Assembly: GCA_947359465.1 (NCBI GenBank)
Contig: OX375873.1
Coordinates: 94,325,478 to 94,389,477 of the forward strand
DNA length: 64,000 nucleotides
Source: Metellina segmentata
Lineage: Eukaryota > Arthropoda > Arachnida > Araneae > Tetragnathidae
Direction: 5' to 3'
Shown here: positions 20,481 through 29,739 of the stretch, in pieces
How the letters are laid out: each line of letters opens with the position of its first letter
How positions within the stretch are numbered: position 1 is the stretch's first letter
Made by a program: the position numbers and the translations under genes
Notes under the pieces: model-generated
What the model saw: the letters and a program-made list of their open reading frames with translations, nothing else
Database searches by the model: none
Told to the model about the DNA's origin: nothing

Positions 20481-21935
20481 CCAACAGCAAAAAGTACATT
20501 AAAAACTACACAAGAGCGCAACATGTAGGGGAAAATTACATTTAATCAAAGGTATGAAAAAGCAATTAAAATTTACCATCAATAATATAAAATCTACATC
20601 ATTGATAATTTAAAATATGTCATCCTCAACAAGGTGTATAATACAAAATGCATGACTTAATGAGCTGCGAATAAAAAAAACATCAAATGACGTTAAAAGC
20701 TAATATATTATTTGAAAATGAGAATAGATTTGAATGGGAATTTCCCCCATCAAATCTTGCAATGTTAAAAAGTGTCTATTAAAATATGTATGACGGTGTT
20801 GATTAAAAGTTTGACAGTCTAAAATTTGATACACTGTAAACGGAATTACACGTGCCTCCATAGACATTTTCAACTACCAAAAATATATCCGTGTGTGCAA
20901 AGTGTGTGTCTGATAAGTAGGCGAGTTAAAAACACATCGGAATGTCGGTTGCGTGAGGATGGTCATAAGGAAAGTGATGGATGCATGCCATGGAGCCTGT
21001 AAAGATGTTATGTGCACTTGGTATCGGGAGCAAGGTGGACAGATAGTAACAATTCGCACTACTCTGACCAGTGAGGAAACCTTTTTCTGGCGTGATCTCT
21101 GTCCAGAAATCTCAGCCCCCTCCACAATTCTTACAACCAATCATTAGGGAAAACAAAATATTACATCAGATGATCCCGAAACGCTTCACACAAGTTCAGT
21201 GCACGTAAATATAGAATAAAACATGCACAACTTCAGATTTGAGAGATGTCCTTCTCAAAAGCGAGGGGAAAAGGAAAACATGACATTAAACTCAACAGAA
21301 ATAAAATGTTACGTTTTGGATAAAAATTGGTATTATTCCAGATTCAAGATAGCTTATAAATAAATCACATTTTTTGAGTCAATTCTTGTCGCTTTAGTGA
21401 ACAATAACAATCAAAACGCGACGAACGTTGTACAGAAAACTATAATATGAACCAACTCCTGAAGCACTAGGGTAAAGCGCCCCAAAGGGGTTCACATATC
21501 CGCACTTGTAGAGGTAGAATGAGTAAGGTTTAATTGTCCGGGTATTGAAAAAATGAATAGTGAACAAGCAACCGATTTCAAGTGATGCGTTTTGCTACTT
21601 CAGACACATCAAGTCGAGTGTTTCCTCAGTAGTTTTGTTGCCTCTTCAAACAGCTCTTTGAGATTTGTCTCCTGCAAGTGTTTTATTTTTCGAATGTTCC
21701 AATATCTCGGCTCATAGAAGCTTTTAATGTTTTGTGTCTATTCTAGCTGAGAAAATAGTTGGTCTGCGCTTGGGTAATGTTCAGTAAAATTAAATTTCTA
21801 TGGTTCTGAGGGAAGGACATAGCATGCCGAAAACAGTTGTAGTTTCGGCGTTCACATAGAAAATTCACAGGAAAATATGTGCAATTTCATGAAACCGAGC
21901 ACAGCATTTGAGTTTTTGCTGCATCAAACAGGAAG
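20481..21935. other. no gene recognised
   Basis: A 60-90-codon open stretch on both strands at 20874-21147 has a more balanced composition, but I cannot assign it. The rest is AT-rich and unclassified. Confidence 0.4.
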
Positions 21936-22025
21936 GTGGATATTTAATTAACGTCGCTCTGGAGCAACACAACGTGCTTTTAGTGACGGTCCGAGATCAA
22001 TCCCCGAAGTGAAAGATCCGAGCTG
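21936..22025 (-). repeat. SINE-A fragment (3' part)
   Basis: ATTTAATTAACGTCGCTCTG, GAGCAACACAACG and GACGGTCCGAGATCAATCC match the 3' part of the family. The remainder is absent. Confidence 0.7.
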
Positions 22026-22029
22026 CTTC

Positions 22030-23145
22030 AAACAGTTTTTCTGCTTTACATATAAGATGACAATTAAAACTACAACTTCCTCTCAATCACTATGGCTTCG
22101 CAATGTTAAATAAATAAATCTATAATATATATTAAACACAACTTTGTAATTAGTGAAGGCACGAAATAGTTAAAGAGGAAGAAAATATTTTACTGTACAC
22201 TCTAACGAAATTATAATACATAAACACACCGAAGGGGTCTTTCCTAAGTAATAACATAAAACTCTAGCATGGAAATTACTTAAACAATTAGTGGTTTCTG
22301 TTTGTACAGTACTATGTTGAATACTAAAGACATAAAATGTTTGCTTCGCTAGTTATATTCCGCATATCAAGAATTATACAAATTGGAGAAGCTAATTAAA
22401 GAATGCAATAAACGAAGTCTCGACGCAATTGTATAACTTTAAGGAACTAAGTACAATGGAAAACTTTTCGCTTATTAGATAATGTAGGAATTGAAAATAT
22501 GAAAATTTTTCATTTGATGCAGTTTAAACGTCGACATATATTAATTAGTTTCGAAAATAATTGTAAATTTAGAAATTCAATCACATTTTCTTCTTGGGGC
22601 GTAATGTGACATTTTAATTTTTTAAAACATTTCTTTATTGTTAAAAATGAGAAATACCACTGGTTTGCCGGGGAGGGGGGGGGGGTTAATTTGTCCTTTG
22701 CAATGTTTATTAATTTATAAATTATACTTTTTTTAGCTGTCAAAACAAAGTATTAAAAAAATTAATAAAAACAATTAACAAATCTTTTGTTTTCAAATTG
22801 AATACATAAAAGACAATAATATTTAGAAAAATTTCACATTGGTACTAATAACTATAAGTATAATTAGATAGGTACACAACAATAGTTATTGTTAGTCATC
22901 AATTCTTTTATCAACTTATGGGCGAGGGAAACACGACAAACTTATTTTTTATTTACTGTAAATAAAAAATATTAGGGACTAAAATTATTATAGGCCTTAA
23001 TATTTGTTATTTACAGTTTGTAAAAAAAAAAAGTTTGTTAACTTTCTCCACTTTAAACCGACTTCTTTTTTCACCAGTTAGTGAAAAAACTCTTTCTGAT
23101 GGGACAGATGTTGCCATATCACTGACAAATACTTAGTTGCAAGGA
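22030..23145. other. no gene seen; AT-rich with a poly-G run
   Basis: A run of about ten G at 22675-22684 is unusual in this composition. No repeat family or coding signal was recognised. Confidence 0.45.
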
Positions 23146-23149
23146 TATA

Positions 23150-23312
23150 TTTCTTAATTTTTACTATGATGCATTTTTTCATTCAAAAATAAAACATCGA
23201 CACCAATGTTAAATAACCAACAAACACCAATGTTAAATAAACATCGCCTTTAATAAATCGATGGTAAATACAACAAGGTTTTTACAAAACATTGACATCG
23301 ATGTCGCACCCC
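23150..23312 (-). mobile_element. hAT-like terminal fragment, copy 1
   Basis: On the minus strand the end reads TAGGGGTGCGACATCGATGT, a form typical of hAT terminal inverted repeats. CAAAAATAAAACATCGACA lies inside. A second, similar end follows at 23385-23537. Confidence 0.55.
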
Positions 23313-23384
23313 TACTTTTTAGACCTTTCACCCATGGCCACTTTGGTCTAAAATTATGTCGAATTTACTGATTATAAAAATTAT

Positions 23385-23537
23385 GCTGCTTGGTTATTTT
23401 TAAAATTTTTATAATGGTACTTTTTTCATTTAAAAATAAAACATCGACAAGTATAAACATCGATAGTGCAAAAACACCGGCTCCAATACATTGACGTTTT
23501 TTCACAAAACATCGACTTCGAAGTCGCAACCCTACTT
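23385..23537 (-). mobile_element. hAT-like terminal fragment, copy 2
   Basis: On the minus strand it begins TAGGGTTGCGACTTCGAAGT. It shares TTAAAAATAAAACATCGACA and the flanking GCATTTTTTCATT-type words with copy 1, about 225 bp away in the same orientation. It is probably a duplicated or re-inserted terminal fragment. Confidence 0.55.
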
Positions 23538-23724
23538 TTCATGCGTTTTCATTAATTGAAGGAATTTTTTCAAAAACCACAGCTTATATATATAGATTCA
23601 TCTAAAACTCTTAGAAACTTTAAAAAAAACGTAACAAGTCGTCGTTTTTCTACCAAAACAAAGCAAGTCTTGAAATTAAAATGCTTCAGGGGCTATGAAA
23701 AAATAGATGCCAAACATCGGACTG

Positions 23725-23965
23725 GGTATACACAGTGGACTACTAGCGACGATAGGGGATCAGTTTCTAAGATCCAAAGACAACGCCTCATAATCATGAA
23801 CTTCGGTCAGATGACAAAGTCAACATCTGATCTGGCACCTTACTATCAAAACGTTTACAGCACACCCACGTAAGAACATTTGAAGTCACGACAGATTCAA
23901 CGAGCACCAGCACCCCCCCCCCATGTACACAACGGTTCTCGTCAGGACCTGGTTTCAAACACCAA
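23725..23965 (-). repeat. SINE-A copy, diverged, head mostly missing
   Basis: AACTTCGGTCAGATGACAAAG, CACCCACGTAAGAACATTTG, CACGACAGATTCAACG and ATGTACACAACGGTTC are in the family order. A poly-C run of nine lies at 23911-23919. Confidence 0.7.
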
Positions 23966-23984
23966 AACTGTAGACCAGTGACGG

Positions 23985-24190
23985 ATGGTTGGGTTTTATG
24001 GCGCAAGAGCCATATCTAGCCATGCTGGGACAGACACAAGACACATAACAAAAAAATAATGGACATAAACACACTCAAGGAAAGTTTTTGCAAACAGAGT
24101 ACAGAAATAAATGTAGGGAGGAATCAACCTGCGATGCCTAGAACTCGGAGGTTCCCAGAGCAGTGGACATATGTACTGATCCACAACCGT
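23985..24190. repeat. repeat B copy, longest in the window
   Basis: It starts GGTTGGGTTTTATGGCGCAA and continues GAGCCATATCTAGCCATGCT, ACACAAGACACATAAC and AATAATGGACATAAAC. This gives the best view of the family, which appears to extend at least 200 bp. Confidence 0.55.
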
Positions 24191-24223
24191 CCGGTAGAGC
24201 AGTTATGAAATACGATGTTTATA

Positions 24224-24763
24224 CACTACACTACAATAATGGACCGGACGCCAGCAGATTTGCATAACATCCGACTACTTGTTTGGGGGTGTTTTTCGTG
24301 GTATGACCTGGAAATTTGCATGTTGTTTCTGGTCAATTGAACGCTGACATGAACATTTTGGACAATCAGGTTCTTACTACGCTCTGGCAATTTTATGGAA
24401 TGGACGCTCCGTGTCATGTTGCAGCCTCTGTTAAGCAGTGGTATCAAGATATGGATGTAAAACTTATTCCCTGGCATGCTCAGAGTCACGACCTAAACCC
24501 CATAGAATATTTGTGGGACGAGTTAGAGCAACGCTTACGGACCAGTGAACCACGTCCGAAATTTACAGCTGCGTTGGCGACATTCTTGCAGCAGGAATGG
24601 ACACAAATATCCATATCTGTGTATCAAAATCTTGTTGAAAGTATGCCCAGAAGGGTTGCTAGTGTAATTACAGCACGTGGAGGACTATCCCCCTATTAAA
24701 ACATGTATTAATTTCCCTTATACCATCACATCGCTCTGTCCGGTCCATTATTGTAGGGTAGTG
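24224..24763 (+). mobile_element. Tc1-A element with internal deletion (540 bp)
   Basis: The ends CACTACACTACAATAATGG and CCATTATTGTAGGGTAGTG are inverted repeats and are flanked by TA (24222-24223 and 24764-24765). Compared with the 1.23-kb copy at 55061-56294, about 650 bp between the left TIR and the middle of the transposase is missing. The C-terminal part of the transposase remains. Confidence 0.9.
24316..24699 (+). pseudogene. Tc1-A transposase, C-terminal fragment
   Basis: The 127-codon frame holds the end of the catalytic domain. There is a DAPCH motif from which the usual Asn after the Asp appears lost, then HDLNPIEYLWDELE with the third catalytic Glu. It ends PRRVASVITARGG, typical of Tc1 C-termini. 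With the missing residue counted, the last two acidic residues are 34 apart (DD34E). The N-terminal DNA-binding domain and first catalytic Asp are deleted, so it is non-functional, although the remaining frame is open. Confidence 0.9.
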
Positions 24764-25007
24764 TATATAGTCGATTGAGGGTAAATGATATAGACATAAT
24801 TTGAAGCTAAGTTTATTGAGCATATCTAAATATGTTGAAACCTCATACACAAAAACAAATCTATCTTTCGATATTTTGATAGTAAAAGACGAAATATAAA
24901 GTAAATGCGACATCTCTATCCAACGGTACTAGAGTAAAAATATTTTTGTCTTTCGAATTGAGTTTTACTTTACAAAGATGCATTTGTTTCAACATAGAAG
25001 TATGCAA

Positions 25008-25260
25008 TCAATATAAATAAGAATGGAGTGCTTGTTTGTACATTGAATATTTTCGACCCATTTCAAGTGTTCGATCATTTTTCCTTTTGATGCAAAATCC
25101 GACTCGTGCGAGTTTGGTGTCTGTCCATCTGTATGTGTGTGCCCATGCTATGTCCAAACGGTTTAATATATTTTCATTAAACTTTACAGAACGTGAGTAC
25201 ATGTATTCATTTAGGAACTGATTTTGGTTGAGTTAGTCTGTCTGTCTGTCCGTTTTCCTG
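25008..25260 (-). repeat. repeat D copy
   Basis: On the minus strand it carries CAGACACCAAACTCG, GGTCGAAAATATTCAATGTA and CACTCCATTCTTATTTATAT. A second, interrupted copy lies at 28850-29257. A (GTCT)n tract ends it at about 25237-25249. Non-coding; class unknown. Confidence 0.65.
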
Positions 25261-26950
25261 TTATTTTTGCATGTTTGTATAGGTAACATAAATTTTGATT
25301 CGAATATTTCGATATAATGCTCTTTATTTTATCTATCGTAACTTAGTTTAGTACATGCAATATCAAATTTTTCTTTGCTGACATATTTAGATACGTTTCA
25401 TGCTAAAACAGCTGGGTTTTACTAATTACTTAGGTTTTACCGGTATATACTTAAAACAAACATAATTTAGTAGTTTTGGGAAATGTGGAATGTATACTGC
25501 TATTAAGATTGTTGGATTGTTTTACCAGTACTCCTGAAAAAGCAAATATTTTTCCAAAAATTATTTTTTTATGGAATTTACACTTTGATACTTCATTTCT
25601 TTCGAATCTTATTTTTGTTCTTTGAGCAATATAAACAATTTTGAATACTTAGGACAGACGATATTTTTCAGCGAACAGGAACCAAACGGCAACTCGTGTT
25701 GGTTGATAACGAGTAGTAATTATTTCCGTTTCTTTCACTTGGAATTAATTTTCGCACTTCTAAATTTTGTGCACTTTTTAGTTGAAAGTTGGAGACTGTG
25801 AGGGATCAAGAAATAAAACAGAATCACAAATTAATATCTAAAAAACAACCTTTTTTCCGCAACAGCTTTTATTTTGTTTTCTTTCGCTGTTTTCTGTTTA
25901 AAATATTTATTATTTTAATTAATTGTTTTTTTGTTTCCATCACACGCAACACGACCACAAAGTATTCGATTTAAAGTGACAGATAAGTCTGAATAAAGCA
26001 ATTCTCATGAGGAATTTCGCAATTTTTGAAAGAAAGCTCATGTTAAAAAATATCCGAACTAGGACTTAAGAAATATCACACATTCTTTGTCATAGCGATA
26101 AAAGGTCAAGGTGGCTTATTTTACGATTCAATTTACCATTTAAAAAAATGAAAAGGTTGCATTTGTCTGTACTGAAGACATTCAATTTCAAAACAATTTC
26201 TTTTATTATTCCTCGTGCCATAAAACGGAATTTTCAAGAAAAAAGTATTCGTTTAAAAAGAAATTAGTGTCCCTAACCCTCTCCCACACAATCGTCTTTT
26301 GTAGTAGTTACCTTCATGTCTTTCCTTTCACCTTTTATCAGTGTGTACCTTTAGCAGGGGTACGATACATATAAAATGTGTTAAACGGATGGATATGCAT
26401 GTGTAGGATTTGTGTCCAAAGTAAGTTGTAAAAACTATAAAGATGCCAAGAAAAGGTGTTAAGATATTAAGGCGAAATCGATTGTATAATCTGATAGTTT
26501 AATTCTTTAATCATTCGTTAACCAATTCAACCCGAGAACGGTCGGGCAATTTTTCTGGTGATGAAATAAGAAAGTTTATCTTGAAAAAATACCAATCATA
26601 TACTAATAGTCTGCAAAAAAAACTCACAGTAAATGCACTCGTAACAGTCATATTTCCTACTAATGGTAGCATTCTTTTCAACAATTCGGTCTAAAAGTAG
26701 TTATCACAAGTTACCTCTAGGGCTTTTACGAAATGGACGTTCAACAGAAAGAAACACAAAGATAGAACTGGAAACAAGTAAACAAATATCTTTTTGTTCG
26801 CTACTCTTTCGATAACATGTACAAAACTCGCTGATCGAATGCAAGTTACAAACATTGAAAAAGCTACTAAAATATAAGTAAGGTTACTTTTAAGCTATTT
26901 TTATGGAACTCAACGTATTCTCAATACAACAGGAATAATATCCTTTAAAT
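25261..26950. other. no gene seen; strongly AT-rich
   Basis: Only short AT-driven reading frames are present. No repeat was recognised. Confidence 0.5.
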
Positions 26951-26952
26951 GT

Positions 26953-27262
26953 AGGTAGATTGTTGAATTTACGTCGCATTGGAAGAACTCAACGCGGTAT
27001 TGACGACAGATCGGGATCAATCCTGAAGGGATGATCCGATCACTAGATCTTGTAATTTAGAACTTTTGTCAGAGGACATGGTCAACAACTGAGATTGAGT
27101 CCCACACTCGAAAATTCCACCCCATGCCAATGTGAAAGCATTTGAGGCCGACGGACTTAACGTGCAACAATCCCCATGCACACGGTGCTCTATGGTATGG
27201 TCTACGAACTCACAGCCCTCCAGTTGCAAATCCACGCCTCTATCAACTAAGCCACCGTGGTC
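26953..27262 (-). repeat. SINE-A, full-length copy with tRNA-like head
   Basis: On the minus strand the 5' end reads CCACGGTGGCTTAGTTGATA (box A-like), then an anticodon-arm-like stretch, then GTGAGTTCG (box B-like). The family body follows with ACGTTAAGTCC, CATTGGCATGG, GACCATGTCC and GATTGATCCCGA. This shows that the family derives from a tRNA and would be transcribed by RNA polymerase III. It is about 310 bp. Confidence 0.8.
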
Positions 27263-27392
27263 CCTATATATTTTAAAGAATCTACCTGGTAAATGGAAAT
27301 TTAAGGAAAGAATATTAACAATGGATTGCATCTAACCCTAGAAGGCCCATTTAAGAAAACTTCCACGTCTGTGTTGCCATGGATATACCAGA

Positions 27393-27480
27393 TTGATTGG
27401 TTGGTTGCGTTTTATGGACCATATTTGGACCAACCGTGCCAAACGTAAGGCACACAACATCAATTAGTGGACATACACAA
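27393..27480. repeat. repeat B fragment
   Basis: GGTTGGTTGCGTTTTATGG, CCATATTTGGACCAACC and GTGCCAAACGTAAGGCACAC match the family in diverged form. Confidence 0.45.
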
Positions 27481-27499
27481 TGATATTTTATTGAGGTTA

Positions 27500-27605
27500 G
27501 GTTAGGTATTTAATTAACATCGCACTGCAGTAACTCAACGGGCTATTGGTAACGGTCCGAGATCAATTTTGTAGGGAAAGTCCGATGACAACACCACGTA
27601 ATTTG
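27500..27605 (-). repeat. SINE-A fragment (3' part)
   Basis: GGTATTTAATTAACATCGCA, CAACGGGCTATTGG, AACGGTCCGAGATCAATTTT and CAACACCACGTAATTTG match the family. It lies only about 240 bp from the full copy, in the same orientation. Confidence 0.75.
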
Positions 27606-28229
27606 TAACTAGAAAGTATTTCTGACAGAAAAAAGATACCCAGTGTAAGTTACAGGAATTCTGCTCTACGAAAACCCGCAAGTTAATAGCGCAGTGGGAA
27701 ATCCACGGAACCATGAAGGCACTGGATCAGGAAATTTTCAATCAGCAAAACAGCAGAGCGAATCGAACTCACAACCTTTAGCTCAGAAATGTGATTCAGG
27801 GAAAATGTTTCAGCCTGTAGAGGGATCAGCATGTATTCAGGTCACTTTACTAAAATTGAGTTATTTTAGTACAGTAAAATGAGTGTGGCTATGAGGCAGA
27901 GAGTTCTATGCTATTTCATTGAGAGGCTTGATGTAGGGTGAGATGGTAGAATTATATTTAGGGGTAGGTGGGTCCACTTAAAATAAAACTTGCCTGCGAT
28001 TAAAGTAGGAAAACCTGCTGAAAATGCTTGAAAGATTTCTGTAGATTAGTTTTACCATTAGACCGCTTCGAAATTTGCCAGGGAAGTTACGCGGACCAAA
28101 TAAGGGCAGGAATGAAATGATGTGCTCTTGCCATGCTCACAATCTTAACACATTGCAATCCAGAAAACATGGCACGCATTTGCCCCACATGGTGGAACAA
28201 GTACGACTCCATGAAAAAAACATTCATTG
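27606..28229. other. no gene recognised
   Basis: A B-box-like GAATCGAACTCACAACC at about 27757 hints at another decayed tRNA-derived head on the minus strand. Otherwise nothing was classified. Confidence 0.35.
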
Positions 28230-28320
28230 GTAAAATTGTGTTTTATGGCGGAAGATTCATATATGGTTATGTTGCTCCAAATACAAGACAGACAACATGA
28301 TGCAAGGGACATTATTTCAG
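28230..28320. repeat. repeat B fragment, diverged
   Basis: TTGTGTTTTATGGCGGAAG, TATGGTTATGTTGCTCC and ATACAAGACAGACAACATG follow the order seen at 23985. Confidence 0.4.
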
Positions 28321-28745
28321 TACTTACCTTTCTCTCATTAGTTTTTTTTTTGTCAGTAAAAATAATTCTGCAGGCTCATAAAGAAAGATAACAGAACACT
28401 GATATTTATATCTTACTAGTATTCAATTTTATTCATTCAGATTCCCAAGGAGTTATCGATATAAAATACTTGCAAGTATACTTTTTCAAAAACGCTAAAT
28501 GCATTTTTGGTTAATTTAAAATGCACTGTTCGCCTATGCCATAAATTCAGTTAATTAATTTCTTTTAATTTCTGGGTTCGGTAATAGTATTATGTTGATC
28601 GAATCTTGTTTTAAATTTTAGTATACACTTAAACCTGTTTTTGTGCGGTACATACGGACCGCATAAAAGAAAACGCATAAAAAAATCTTCCAAAACTTCA
28701 CGAGTAGCTATAAAAAATATTTTTCACAACACATTTAAAAAGTAA

Positions 28746-28782
28746 TTTTTTTTATGCGGTGACTAGGGACCGCATAAAAAAA
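28746..28782. repeat. perfect hairpin inside the pogo-like element
   Basis: The arms TTTTTTTATGCGGT and ACCGCATAAAAAAA (14 bp) flank an 8-base loop. A sister hairpin with a GTGCGGT arm and an ACCGCAT arm lies at about 28640-28668 in the left end. They may be subterminal transposase-binding repeats. Confidence 0.75.
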
Positions 28783-28849
28783 GTCTCACGTAGAATATAA
28801 TTCAAAACCTTACTAAATAACTAGAAATTGCTTTTCTAAACACAAACAC

Positions 28850-29257
28850 AAAATGGAACATGAACAGAAAGACGGACAGATAGACTTTCGCAACCAATTT
28901 CACTCATTAATTAAAATAAGTACTCACAGTATGCAAATTTCCATGAAAATATATTGAAGCGTGTGGGCGTGTATAGGGCACCAACATACATACAGACACC
29001 AAACGCGGAAGAGGTGGATTTGGAATCAGTAGGATCCGAAGCGGTAATGGTAATTTGTAGTTAACGTCGTACTAGAGCAACACAACGGGCTATTGACGAC
29101 GGTCCGGGATCAATCCCTTAAGGGAAAGTTCCGAGGACAACACCTCGTAATTTTGAACCACGGTCAGATGACGAAAGGATTCAAAGCGGATAGAAAACGT
29201 GAAATGGCTCGAAAATATTCAATGTACAAACAAACACTCCATTCTTATTTATATAAA
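28850..29257 (+). repeat. repeat D copy, interrupted by SINE-A
   Basis: CAGACACCAAACGCGG, GGCTCGAAAATATTCAATGT and CACTCCATTCTTATTTATAT align with the complement of 25008-25260. The alignment breaks at about 29047 and resumes at about 29176, where the SINE sits. Confidence 0.7.
29048..29175 (-). repeat. SINE-A insertion inside repeat D, with diverged TSD
   Basis: The insert carries TAGTTAACGTCGTACTAGAG, GACGACGGTCCGGGATCAAT and TTTTGAACCACGGTCAGATG. It is 5'-truncated, lacking the head. GGATCCGAAGCGGT on the left (~29032-29045) and GGATTCAAAGCGGA on the right (~29175-29188) look like the target duplication. Confidence 0.75.
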
Positions 29258-29259
29258 TA

Positions 29260-29493
29260 CAGATTCCTGATCCCATACAGATTGTCCTGAAAATTTGTTA
29301 TTGTGAAGTTTTAATAGCTATAAAAATACTTGTAAGATTTAAAACGAAAAACGTGGTGCGCTTTACACTCCTCACTATTATCTATTGCATGCACCCCACG
29401 GTTTTCGTTTTAAATCTTACAAGGTATTTTTATAGCTATTAAAACTTCACAATCACAAATTTTCAGGACAATCTGTATGGGATCAGGAATCTG
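29260..29493. mobile_element. 234-bp hairpin MITE (nearly all TIR), TA target site
   Basis: Arms of about 100 bp (29260-29359 and 29391-29493) are near-perfect inverted repeats around a 31-base loop. The ends are CAGATTCCTGATCCCATACA and its complement. TA lies on each side (29258-29259 and 29494-29495), fitting a Tc1/mariner-type MITE. RNA from it would fold into a long double-stranded stem. CTGTATGGG recurs three times just to the right (~29473-29516). Confidence 0.88.
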
Positions 29494-29739
29494 TATGGGG
29501 TTATAAATCTGTATGGGGCCAGGAAAAATAATTTTATACATTTTAGTCCGTTACCAAAACGTGCTATATTAAAAAAAAATTTATTTAAGTAATTTTTATT
29601 GATAACTTAGTCAATTATGTTCTAATTTGATTGAAATTTTGAAAGGACAGTAAGTAGATTGTACTGAATATTTTTTTTCATATACCGCACAAAAAAAGAT
29701 TGACCAAAAAAAATCGAATAAAAACAGGTTTGAGTGTAT

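Larger units (their letters stand above)
28626..29736. mobile_element. pogo/Tigger-like non-autonomous element holding nested insertions
   Basis: The ends CACTTAAACCTGTTTTT and, on the complement of the right end, CACTCAAACCTGTTTTT match at 16 of 17 positions and are flanked by TA (28624-28625, 29737-29738). GTGCGGTA words follow at both ends. CACTNAAACCTG followed by a GCGG hairpin resembles pogo/Tigger ends; that assignment is by memory. No transposase is present. Inside it are repeat D, a SINE-A copy and a hairpin MITE. Confidence 0.65.
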
